A DNA stretch of 5,509 nucleotides from Chromatiaceae bacterium (GTDB lineage Bacteria > Pseudomonadota > Gammaproteobacteria > Chromatiales > Chromatiaceae), in contig JAEHCY010000028.1 in the NCBI GenBank assembly GCA_016880695.1, forward strand, positions 1 through 5,509. Reading direction: 5' to 3'. Below, one piece after another: positions 1 to 5,509 of the stretch. The notes below the pieces were generated by a model. The model was not told where the DNA came from. It saw nothing but the letters and a program-made list of their open reading frames with translations, and did no database searches. How positions within the stretch are numbered: position 1 is the stretch's first letter; each line of letters opens with the position of its first letter. A program made the position numbers and the translations under genes.

Positions 1-572
1 CGGCCCTTCTGCAGGTCCTCGAGCAGGTTCTTGAGGCCTCCGGTAATGCTCTCGCCCTTGGTAGCCAGCGCGGTCTTGACGAATTCGGGATTGGTGGCGG
101 GGAAATTGGAGGGTGCCATGGCCTCCACCAGGAGTCGGGTGGCAAACCGCATTCGCGTCTTGGCCGGACCCTCCTCGATGGGTATCGTCTCGGCCAGCTT
201 GGTCAGGAAATCGGCGTTGAGGAGATAGGCCTGACGCAAGTAATCGAAGAGCGGCAGGTGCTCCCATTCCGGTGCGCGGAAGCGCCGATCGCCCGGGGGT
301 GGTTCGATCAGGGGCTCCGGCTTCTCATCGGGCTTGCGTTGCCACACCGTTTGCCACAACTGCGCGTGCTGGGACAGGAGCTCCTGCTGCAGCTTGGCCA
401 AGGAATCGAGGTTGGGCATTGCTGGTGGCACCGCCGGGGTTGCCGGGGCGCGGGGTGTCGGGAACGGGAAAGGCGGCTTGGTGAGAAAACCCAGGTAGGC
501 CTCCGTCAAAGACTGGCCGAGCTGCATCATCCGTTGCAGGGTTTCCTGCGCTTGATCGGGGGGGCTGGACAT
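1..572 (-). CDS. phaC: Class I poly(3-hydroxyalkanoate) synthase PhaC, N-terminal part
   Basis: PhaC polymerises (R)-3-hydroxyacyl-CoA, usually 3-hydroxybutyryl-CoA, into polyhydroxyalkanoate at the surface of cytoplasmic granules. The window holds the first 190 codons; the gene runs off the left edge. Residues 1-95 are a variable leader with a proline/alanine-rich linker (about 33-53) and a glutamine-rich helix (about 58-78). From residue 95 the sequence follows the conserved PhaC_N domain: DRRFRAPEW, then a YLLNADFL segment, then MAPSNFPATNPE (about 152-163), then GGLKNLLEDLQKG. This closely resembles Cupriavidus necator PhaC, which has DRRF, YLLNA and SPANFLATNPE at the equivalent places. 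The lipase-box cysteine and the Asp/His catalytic residues lie outside the window. The start is supported by GAGGAG nine bases upstream. A 117-base gap separates it from the permease upstream; I see no clear promoter or terminator there. Family assignment is firm; class I rather than another class is inferred from the N-terminal resemblance. Confidence 0.93.
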   Translation of the reverse strand, partial: MSSPPDQAQETLQRMMQLGQSLTEAYLGFLTKPPFPFPTPRAPATPAVPPAMPNLDSLAKLQQELLSQHAQLWQTVWQRKPDEKPEPLIEPPPGDRRFRAPEWEHLPLFDYLRQAYLLNADFLTKLAETIPIEEGPAKTRMRFATRLLVEAMAPSNFPATNPEFVKTALATKGESITGGLKNLLEDLQKG

Positions 573-581
573 GGGTGCTGT

Positions 582-587
582 CTCCTC
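582..587 (-). promoter_or_regulatory. Ribosome binding site of phaC
   Basis: GAGGAG on the minus strand, nine bases before the ATG at 572. It is the strongest Shine-Dalgarno match in the window and fixes the phaC start. It suggests phaC is translated independently of the permease upstream. Confidence 0.7.
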
Positions 588-689
588 GAGGATGGCCACC
601 GCCAGGATGGGTGGGCGCGGGAACAGGGCCGCGTTCGCAGATACCCGCCGCCGTGGTGGCGACCATCCCGCGGCGCGGTGTGGTCCTCC

Positions 690-2102
690 CTATGACGCTC
701 TGGTCAAGCTGCTGTGGGAGCGGGAATACCAGAAATAGACCGCGAGCCCGAGCCCCATCCAAATCGCGAATCGCAGCCAGGTCACCACTGAGAGGTTTAA
801 CATCAGGTACAAACAAAAGCCAATCCCGAGCAGGGGGGTTAGCGGGCTGAAGGGGATACGGAACGGGCGGGGCATGCCGGGGTGGGATCGGCGCATAAAG
901 ATGACCCCCGCGCAGACCACGACGAAGGCCGCCAGGGTGCCGATGTTCACCAGTTGCGCAACCTCCGCGATCGGTGTGAGCCCCGCGATGGCCGCCATCA
1001 GCGCTCCGGCCATCAGGATGACGCGCAACGGGGTACCGGTGCGGGGGTTGACCTCGGCGAATACCGGCGGCAACAGCCCATCCCGAGACATGGCCAGGAA
1101 GACTCGGCTCAGCCCATAGTAGAGCACCAGCATCACCGAGGTGAGACCAGCAATGGCGCCGGCGGCCACCAGCGCCGAGGCCCATTGATGGCCGATGCGC
1201 AGGAGCGCCTCGGCCACCGGGGAGGCCACGTTAAGACTGGGATAGGGCACGATCCCGGTCAGCAGGCCCGCCACCAAGATGTAGACCAGCGTGCAGACAG
1301 CGAGGGAGGCGAGAATGCCGATGGGGAGATCGCGCTGGGGATTGCGCGCCTCCTCTGCCGCCGTGGAGACGGCATCGAACCCGATGTAGGCGAAGAACAC
1401 CATCGCCGCCCCCTGGGCCACTCCTTCCCAGCCGAACGGCAGAAAAGGCTGCCAGTGGCGCGCATCCACGTTGGGCAGGGCCACGACGATGAAGATGCCG
1501 ATGGCCAACAGCTTGACGAAGACGATGGCGGCGTTGAAGCGCGCGCTCGCATGTACCCCGATGCCAAGCAGGATGCCGAGGACGAGAATGATCACCATCG
1601 CAGGCAGGTTGAAAAGCCCGCCTTCGCCCGGTGCATGCAGCAGCGTCTCCGGCAGGGGCAGGCCCACGGCGGCGAAGGCGTTGGCCGCGTAACCGGACCA
1701 GCCGATGGATACCGCGGCCGTTGCCACGCCGTATTCGAGGATGAGGTCCCAGCCGATGACCCAGGCGATGACCTCGCCCAGGCCGGCGTAGGCGTACCCG
1801 TAGGCGCTGCCGCACCCCCCCACCGCCGCGGCCAGCTCCGCATAGGCCAGGGCGGCGAAGGCGCAGGCCAACCCGGCCAGCACGAAGGACAGCACCACCG
1901 CGGGTCCTGCCTGGGTGGCCGCCGCGATGCCGGTGAGAACAAAGATGCCGGCGCCGATGATCGCACCGATGCCCAACAGAGTCAGGTCGAAGGCGGACAG
2001 CACCGGGCGGAGATCCGAGCCATTGAGGTAATCGGCATTGATGGGCTTGGTGCGTAGCAGGCTCATGGTCTCGCGGCGGAAAAGGGGGAATAAGCGGTGC
2101 AT
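690..2102 (-). CDS. APC-superfamily amino-acid permease, CAT/YfnA-like
   Basis: Inner-membrane amino-acid transporter of 470 residues with about 12 hydrophobic helices (roughly 38-58, 65-92, 108-140, 165-183, 190-209, 232-248, 260-285, 305-335, 360-376, 385-403, 420-438, 442-459). Helix 1 carries GIGAIIGAGIFVLTG (44-58), the broken glycine-rich substrate site of this superfamily. Helix 6 carries FFAYIGFDAVSTAAEEARNP (236-255), typical of bacterial homologues of cationic amino-acid transporters. A lysine in helix 5 (FVKLLAI, K197) matches the one proposed to replace sodium in the proton-coupled members. Length is normal for the bacterial branch, without the extra C-terminal helices of animal CATs. 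The substrate cannot be read from sequence. Two starts are possible: ATG at 2102, with GGAAGGGG seven bases upstream, and ATG at 2066 (MSLLRTKPIN), which has a poor ribosome site but where family similarity appears to begin. The gene follows pat by 57 bases on the same strand, so cotranscription is plausible. Confidence 0.92.
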   Translation of the reverse strand: MHRLFPLFRRETMSLLRTKPINADYLNGSDLRPVLSAFDLTLLGIGAIIGAGIFVLTGIAAATQAGPAVVLSFVLAGLACAFAALAYAELAAAVGGCGSAYGYAYAGLGEVIAWVIGWDLILEYGVATAAVSIGWSGYAANAFAAVGLPLPETLLHAPGEGGLFNLPAMVIILVLGILLGIGVHASARFNAAIVFVKLLAIGIFIVVALPNVDARHWQPFLPFGWEGVAQGAAMVFFAYIGFDAVSTAAEEARNPQRDLPIGILASLAVCTLVYILVAGLLTGIVPYPSLNVASPVAEALLRIGHQWASALVAAGAIAGLTSVMLVLYYGLSRVFLAMSRDGLLPPVFAEVNPRTGTPLRVILMAGALMAAIAGLTPIAEVAQLVNIGTLAAFVVVCAGVIFMRRSHPGMPRPFRIPFSPLTPLLGIGFCLYLMLNLSVVTWLRFAIWMGLGLAVYFWYSRSHSSLTRAS

Positions 2103-2106
2103 GCTA

Positions 2107-2133
2107 CCGCCCCTTCCAGGGTTCGGGAAGCGG
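2107..2133 (-). promoter_or_regulatory. Permease ribosome site inside a possible hairpin
   Basis: On the minus strand GGAAGGGG (2117 to 2110) stands seven bases before the ATG at 2102. Just upstream, CCGCTTCC (2133 to 2126) can pair with GGAA (2117 to 2114) and GCGG (2110 to 2107), leaving a three-base GGG bulge and an eight-base loop. The hairpin would cover most of the ribosome site. The pairing is visible in the sequence. A regulatory role is inference, and such pairings arise easily in GC-rich DNA. Confidence 0.35.
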
Positions 2134-2159
2134 CGGTGGCGATGAGCGCGCTTGGCGGC

Positions 2160-4853
2160 TTACGGCTTGGGGCCAATCGCCAGGGTGACGCGCACGATCT
2201 CAGGCTCCTCTGGGACCCGTTCCTGTGTGAAACCCAGCACGCTGCAGAGCTTGAGCATCGAGCGGTTATCCCGCAGCACATCCCCGTACACCTGGCGGAT
2301 CCCGCGGCTCACGGCGTAGTCGAGCACCCGGCGCATGAGCAGGATGCCGAGCCCCATGCCGATCATGTCGTGGCGCACGATGATGGCGTATTCGGCGCGC
2401 TCGCTGTCGGGAAGGGCGATGAGGCTGACCACACCGTAGATCTCCGCCTTGCCTGCGAGCCCAGGCTCCGCCAGAACCAGGGCCATTTCTCGGTCGTAGT
2501 CGATCTGGGTGAAGCGGGCAGCGGTGACGTGATCCAGGGTCTTGAGCGGCACGAAGAACCGCAACCGAATCTCCTCCGGGGTGAGCTTGGCAAAGGCGGC
2601 CTGGAGCGCGGGCTCGTCCTCGGGCCGGATGGGGCGCAGCAGAAAGGTCCGCCCATCGCCGAGGGGGACCGGCTCCTCCAGCTCCTTGGGGTAGGGTCGG
2701 ATGGCCAGCCGCTCCGTCCCGGGCCGATCGGCCCGTTCCACCCGTATGCGCGCGTCGAGGGCCACCACACCGAAGGGGTCCGCTAGTAAGGGGTTGATGT
2801 CGAGCTCGACGATCTCGGGTACGTCGATCACCAGTTGCGCCACCCGCACTAGGGTCAGGGCCACGGCGTCGAGGTTGGCCGCCGCCTGACCCGGGTGGCC
2901 CCGCAGCAGCCGATGGATGCGGGTGCGGGAGATCATCTCCTTGGCCAGCCGCATATTGAGCGGCGGCAGGCCCAGGGCCCGGTCGTTGATGGTCTCCACC
3001 GCCGTGCCGCCGTGACCCACCAAGAGCACGGGACCGAACTGGGCGTCGTTGCTCATCCCCACGATCAGCTCTATGGCCCCCGGCCGCCGCACCATGGGCT
3101 GCACGGCGAAGCCCTCGAGCCGGGCATCGGGGCGCGCCTGGCGAATTCGCCGGAGCATGTCCTCGGCCGCATCCTGTACCGCGGCGGGACCGGCGAGGTC
3201 GAGGGCCACGCCCCCCAAAGCGGTCTTGTGGGTGATGTCGGGGGAGAGCACCTTGAGTGCCACCAGACCCCCGATCTCCGCCGCCAGGAGAGCGGCTTCG
3301 TTGGGGCTGGCCGCGCTGCGGGTGGCCACCACCGGCACCCCGTAGGCCGATAGGACCTGCTTGGCCTCGGGCTCGCTCAGCCAGACGCGTTTCTGCGCCA
3401 GTGTCTGCGCCACCAGTTGCCGCACACGCTCGATATGGGGGGTGAAATCCTCGGGCACCGAGGGGGGTGTCTCGGTGAGCATCTGCTGGCTGTGGCGGTA
3501 GTTGACCAGGTACATGAAGGCCCGCACCGCCTGCTCGGGGGTGTCGTAGGTGGGTACTCGGCGCTCGGCGAACAGGCGCCGCGACGCCGCCGCCGCCCCA
3601 TCACCCACCCAACTGGTGAGTACGGTGGGTCCCCAGGCCTGGCCCAGGTTGTCGATCACCGCCTGGGCCGCTTCCTCCGAGGAGGCCACGGCGGTGGGGC
3701 AGTTGAGCACCGCCACCCCGTCGATGCCGCGGTCCTTGAGCAGGATGGAGAGGGCGTCGGAGTAGCGCTCGCCATTGGCGTCGCCGACGATGTCCACCGG
3801 ATTGCCCCTTGACCAGGTGGGGGGCAGCACCCGATCGAGGCCCTCGAGGGTCTCGGGGGAGAGCTCGGCCACGCGGCCCCCGAGGTCCACCAGGGCGTCG
3901 GTGGCGAGCACCCCAATCCCACCGCCGTTGGTGAGGATGGCGAGCCGATCTCCCCGCGGCGGGCGGGTCATGGCCAGGGTCTGCACCGCATCGAACAGCT
4001 CATCGAGGGAATGTACCCGCAGCATGCCGGCGCGCCGGAAGGCCGCGTCGTAGACCGCGTCGATGCCCGCCAGCACCCCGGTGTGGGAGGCCACCGCGCG
4101 CGCCCCTTCCGCGTGGCGTCCGGCCTTGACGGCGATGACCGGCTTCATGCGTGCCGCCGCCCGCGCCGCGGACATGAACTTGCGCGCCTGGGTGATGGAC
4201 TCGATGTAGAGCAGGATGGCCTTGGTGCCAGCATCGTTGGCCAGGTAATCGAGCATGTCGCCGAAATCCACATCCGCCATGTCACCGAGGGATACCAGGT
4301 GCGAGAACCCGATCCGGCGACTGTGGGCCCAGTCCAGTACCGAGGTGACGATGGCGCCGGATTGGGCAACGAAGGCGATGTTGCCGCGGCGGGGCGTGAG
4401 GTGGGCGAAGCTTGCGTTGAGCCCACAGCCGGAGGCCAGGATTCCTAGGCAATTGGGCCCGACGATGCGCAGATTGAAGGGGCGCGAGGCCTGTTGCAGC
4501 GCCCGCTGCAACTCCCCGCCCGCGGCCTCGCGCCGTTCGGCGAACCCCGCGGTGATCACTACCGCCGCACGGGTTCCCAATTCGCCGAGCTGAGCGATGA
4601 TGGTTGGCACTGTTTGTGGCGGGGTACAGATCACCGCCAGATCCGGCGCCTGCGGCAGTTTGGCCGCATCGCTGTGGGTGCGAATGCCGAGAACCTCCGG
4701 GCGGTGGGGGTTCACCAGCATGATGGGTCCCTTGAAGCCGGCCTCGAGCAGATTGGTCGCCACCACCCGCCCTACGGCACCTTTGCGCTCCGTGGCCCCG
4801 AAGAGCGCCACCGAGCGGGGGGCGAACAGGCGTTGCAGATTACGTATGGTCAT
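2160..4853 (-). CDS. Pat-type ADP-forming acyl-CoA synthetase/GNAT lysine acetyltransferase
   Basis: Fusion of an ADP-forming acyl-CoA synthetase-like module with a C-terminal GNAT acetyltransferase, the layout of Salmonella Pat and E. coli PatZ/YfiQ (about 886 residues; here 897). Those enzymes use acetyl-CoA to acetylate the active-site lysine of acetyl-CoA synthetase and so switch it off. Domains: CoA-binding Rossmann fold (about 8-130; SVALFGATERKGAVG), succinyl-CoA-ligase-like part (about 130-300; VGPNCLG, VAQSGA), linker, ATP-grasp (about 480-705; LKVLSPDITHK at 533-543, ELDINPLL at 683-690) and GNAT (about 730-890; QIDYDREM at 783-790, AEYA with E821, acetyl-CoA loop IGMGLG at 831-836, DNRSM at 862-866). 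H257 in SHTGVLAG matches the phosphohistidine site of active ADP-forming synthetases; E. coli PatZ, from memory, has NTTAG there. I chose ATG 4853 because family similarity begins at its MTIRNLQRLF, although its GAGGG is only four bases away; an in-frame ATG at 4955 would add 34 unlikely residues. Position opposite acs supports the Pat role. Confidence 0.93.
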   Translation of the reverse strand: MTIRNLQRLFAPRSVALFGATERKGAVGRVVATNLLEAGFKGPIMLVNPHRPEVLGIRTHSDAAKLPQAPDLAVICTPPQTVPTIIAQLGELGTRAAVVITAGFAERREAAGGELQRALQQASRPFNLRIVGPNCLGILASGCGLNASFAHLTPRRGNIAFVAQSGAIVTSVLDWAHSRRIGFSHLVSLGDMADVDFGDMLDYLANDAGTKAILLYIESITQARKFMSAARAAARMKPVIAVKAGRHAEGARAVASHTGVLAGIDAVYDAAFRRAGMLRVHSLDELFDAVQTLAMTRPPRGDRLAILTNGGGIGVLATDALVDLGGRVAELSPETLEGLDRVLPPTWSRGNPVDIVGDANGERYSDALSILLKDRGIDGVAVLNCPTAVASSEEAAQAVIDNLGQAWGPTVLTSWVGDGAAAASRRLFAERRVPTYDTPEQAVRAFMYLVNYRHSQQMLTETPPSVPEDFTPHIERVRQLVAQTLAQKRVWLSEPEAKQVLSAYGVPVVATRSAASPNEAALLAAEIGGLVALKVLSPDITHKTALGGVALDLAGPAAVQDAAEDMLRRIRQARPDARLEGFAVQPMVRRPGAIELIVGMSNDAQFGPVLLVGHGGTAVETINDRALGLPPLNMRLAKEMISRTRIHRLLRGHPGQAAANLDAVALTLVRVAQLVIDVPEIVELDINPLLADPFGVVALDARIRVERADRPGTERLAIRPYPKELEEPVPLGDGRTFLLRPIRPEDEPALQAAFAKLTPEEIRLRFFVPLKTLDHVTAARFTQIDYDREMALVLAEPGLAGKAEIYGVVSLIALPDSERAEYAIIVRHDMIGMGLGILLMRRVLDYAVSRGIRQVYGDVLRDNRSMLKLCSVLGFTQERVPEEPEIVRVTLAIGPKP

Positions 4854-4930
4854 CGAACCCTCGGGCTTGGGTGTCAAGGATGGAGCGGGGCGGCGGGTCG
4901 TCCAGCGAATCAGCCCCGTCAGGACTTCCC

Positions 4931-4937
4931 TATAATA
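4931..4937. promoter_or_regulatory. Near-symmetric divergent -10 element between pat and acs
   Basis: TATAAT at 4931-4936 is a perfect sigma-70 -10 hexamer on the plus strand, 69 bases before the acs ATG. The surrounding CTATAATAG is nearly its own reverse complement, so the minus strand reads TATTAT (4937 to 4932), a five-of-six match facing pat. No convincing -35 hexamer stands at 16-18 bases for either direction, so activity may need an activator. It is the only AT-rich island in the 152-base intergenic stretch. The sequence match is direct; promoter function is inferred. Confidence 0.45.
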
Positions 4938-4957
4938 GCCCTGTACCGATACCACTG

Positions 4958-5000
4958 CCCTCTCCCGCGGCGCGCGAGGGGCCGTCGGTCTTAGGCCCCT
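4958..5000 (+). promoter_or_regulatory. Two overlapping inverted repeats in the acs leader
   Basis: Stem A pairs CCCTC (4958-4962) with GAGGG (4976-4980). Stem B pairs AGGGGCC (4977-4983) with GGCCCCT (4994-5000), seven perfect GC-rich pairs around a ten-base loop. Bases 4977-4980 are shared, so only one stem can form at a time. Stem B ends five bases before the acs ATG and would bury any ribosome site there. No U-run follows, so neither is a classic intrinsic terminator. They could be RNA switches, protein operators or chance pairings in GC-rich DNA. Confidence 0.35.
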
Positions 5001-5509
5001 GTCAGATGGACCCAGTACCGATCTCCTCCGACACCCACTCCACCCCCTGCCAAGGAATTTGGACGGCGGCCCTTGCCGGGCTCGCGGGGTTGCCCGGCGG
5101 CACGGGGCTCAACATCGCCCACGAGGCGGTGGACCGCCACACCGAGGGGACGGCGGGCGGGCGAGTGGCCATCCGCTGCCTGGTCCCGGGTGGCGGAGCG
5201 CGCACTATCAGCTACCGGGCGCTCGCGGCGCTCACCAGCCGCTTCGCCAATCTGCTCGGGCGCTTGGAAATCGGTGCCCGGTGAATAAGTATTTTTCCTT
5301 TTGATCAGTTTCCAGACGACGGTCTCCGCCAGGATGACGATGTCTTCCGCGGGAAGATAGCCCGTAACCGAAGAATCGAAGAGGACATTCCCCTCGGGGG
5401 AGAATTCCTCGTCTCCCTTCCACAGAACCAACCCTACGGGCACCCGGGGAAAAGCTTGGACCTTGACACCCATATCCCCCATGGCCCATGGCTCGCCCCG
5501 GACCTCTTC
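4991..5509 (-). CDS. DUF3786-family protein, C-terminal part, with chimeric tail
   Basis: This frame enters at the right edge already coding and runs to TAA at 4993-4991; its true start is outside the window. The first 75 residues (5509 to about 5285) resemble the C-terminal end of DUF3786 proteins: FPRVPVGLVLWKGDEEF, then VLFDSSVTGYLPAEDIVILAE, then VVWKLIKRK. DUF3786 proteins are mostly known from anaerobes, and their function is not established; I assign none. No membrane helix or signal is visible in this part. After KRK the frame continues for about 97 codons purely as the antisense of acs and its leader, ending in the loop of an inverted repeat. That arginine- and alanine-rich tail does not look like a protein domain and probably reflects loss of the native stop at the breakpoint. 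An in-frame ATG at 5482 lies inside the conserved part and is unlikely to be the start. Family recognition is from memory of the conserved C-terminal pattern. Confidence 0.6.
   Translation of the reverse strand, partial: EEVRGEPWAMGDMGVKVQAFPRVPVGLVLWKGDEEFSPEGNVLFDSSVTGYLPAEDIVILAETVVWKLIKRKNTYSPGTDFQAPEQIGEAAGERRERPVADSARSATRDQAADGHSPARRPLGVAVHRLVGDVEPRAAGQPREPGKGRRPNSLAGGGVGVGGDRYWVHLTGA
5006..5284 (+). pseudogene. acs: Acetyl-CoA synthetase, truncated N-terminal fragment
   Basis: Acetyl-CoA synthetase makes acetyl-CoA from acetate, ATP and CoA through acetyl-AMP in the cytoplasm. Full enzymes have roughly 570-650 residues; only 92 codons are here. GLNIAHEAVDRH (about 34-45), then VAIRCLV, then ISYRALAALTSRFANLLGRLEIG (about 67-89) follow the N-terminal domain of AMP-forming acetate-CoA ligases. 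The adenylation core, the ATP-binding loops and the acetylatable lysine are absent. The frame closes GGT GCC CGG TGA at 5273-5284. Dropping one base would give GPG or GAG followed by GA, the start of the family's usual G-P-G-D-R-V, so similarity seems to reach the breakpoint with a one-base shift just before it. ATG 5006 has only a weak AGG upstream, partly inside an inverted repeat; other starts are possible. It faces away from pat, fitting shared control. It may be a decayed gene or an intact gene cut by misassembly. Confidence 0.75.
5284..5305. other. Breakpoint joining acs to a DUF3786 gene
   Basis: To the left, GC-rich plus-strand acs coding sequence stops matching its family at about 5284. 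To the right, an AT-rich stretch (aataagtatttttcctttt, 5284-5302) begins at once and leads within a few codons into minus-strand DUF3786 coding sequence with lower GC. Neither gene has a normal end here. I see no transposase, terminal repeat or target duplication beside the join, so the mechanism cannot be told from the window. Confidence 0.6.

Noticed and set aside
600..689. Possible terminator or promoter between the permease and phaC
   Set aside because: Only short, non-nested complementary pieces (for example CGCGGG 616-621 with CCCGCG 667-672) and no T-run or -10/-35 pair; indistinguishable from chance in GC-rich DNA.
325..1185. 286-codon open frame on the minus strand across the phaC start and the permease end
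   Set aside because: It is out of frame with two recognisable proteins and has a low-complexity P/R/G/H composition; it is a shadow of both genes.
882..2057. 391-codon open frame on the plus strand
   Set aside because: It lies exactly antisense to the permease; its translation is rich in H, D, G and R with no domain pattern, as expected from the shadow of a GC-rich membrane-protein gene.
2097..2786. 229-codon plus-strand open frame opposite the GNAT end of pat
   Set aside because: Antisense shadow without recognisable domain or ribosome site, while the opposite strand codes a clear GNAT domain.
4854..4955. 34-residue N-terminal extension of Pat from the ATG at 4955
   Set aside because: Family similarity starts at the ATG at 4853, the extension has no known counterpart, and it would pass through the -10 element, placing the start upstream of the likely promoter.
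5073..5101. Hairpin GCCGGG/CCCGGC inside the acs fragment
   Set aside because: Lies within coding sequence encoding the AGLAGLPGG segment; explained by glycine/alanine codons.
5285..5509. Insertion sequence or prophage end at the breakpoint
   Set aside because: No transposase or integrase motif, terminal inverted repeat or target duplication is visible; the right flank instead matches the DUF3786 C-terminus.

Overview
This is a GC-rich bacterial window. It suggests a proteobacterium, perhaps a polyhydroxyalkanoate-storing gammaproteobacterium, because of a class I PHA synthase, a Pat-type protein acetyltransferase and an acetyl-CoA synthetase fragment. The lineage is inferred from gene families only. 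I see no rRNA, tRNA, CRISPR array or insertion sequence.

Layout. Three genes lie head to tail on the minus strand. Read in the direction of transcription they are: a large Pat/ADP-forming acyl-CoA synthetase-GNAT fusion (4853 to 2160); a 12-helix amino-acid permease of the APC superfamily, CAT/YfnA-like (2102 to 690), 57 bases downstream; and the first 190 codons of the PHA synthase phaC (572 to 1), cut by the window edge. Diverging from pat across about 150 bases is the N-terminal 92 codons of an acetyl-CoA synthetase (acs) on the plus strand. The gap between them holds a near-symmetric -10 element and two overlapping GC-rich inverted repeats.

The acs reading frame ends abruptly near 5284. 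From 5285 to the right edge the sequence changes character: an AT-rich tract comes first, then the C-terminal part of a DUF3786-family protein on the minus strand. Its reading frame runs without a stop into the antisense of acs, so two unrelated genes are joined tail to tail at one breakpoint. This is either a real rearrangement or an assembly join.

Function. Acs makes acetyl-CoA from acetate, Pat-type enzymes acetylate and silence Acs in characterised bacteria, and PhaC draws on acetyl-CoA-derived hydroxyacyl-CoA for storage polymer. The cluster therefore centres on acetate and acetyl-CoA, with an amino-acid importer inserted. The Pat homologue is unusual in keeping the SHTG histidine of active ADP-forming acyl-CoA synthetases, which E. 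coli PatZ appears to have lost. It could be truly bifunctional. Nothing here amounts to a clearly new system; the points most worth checking are the acs/DUF3786 junction, the retained histidine and the acs leader.
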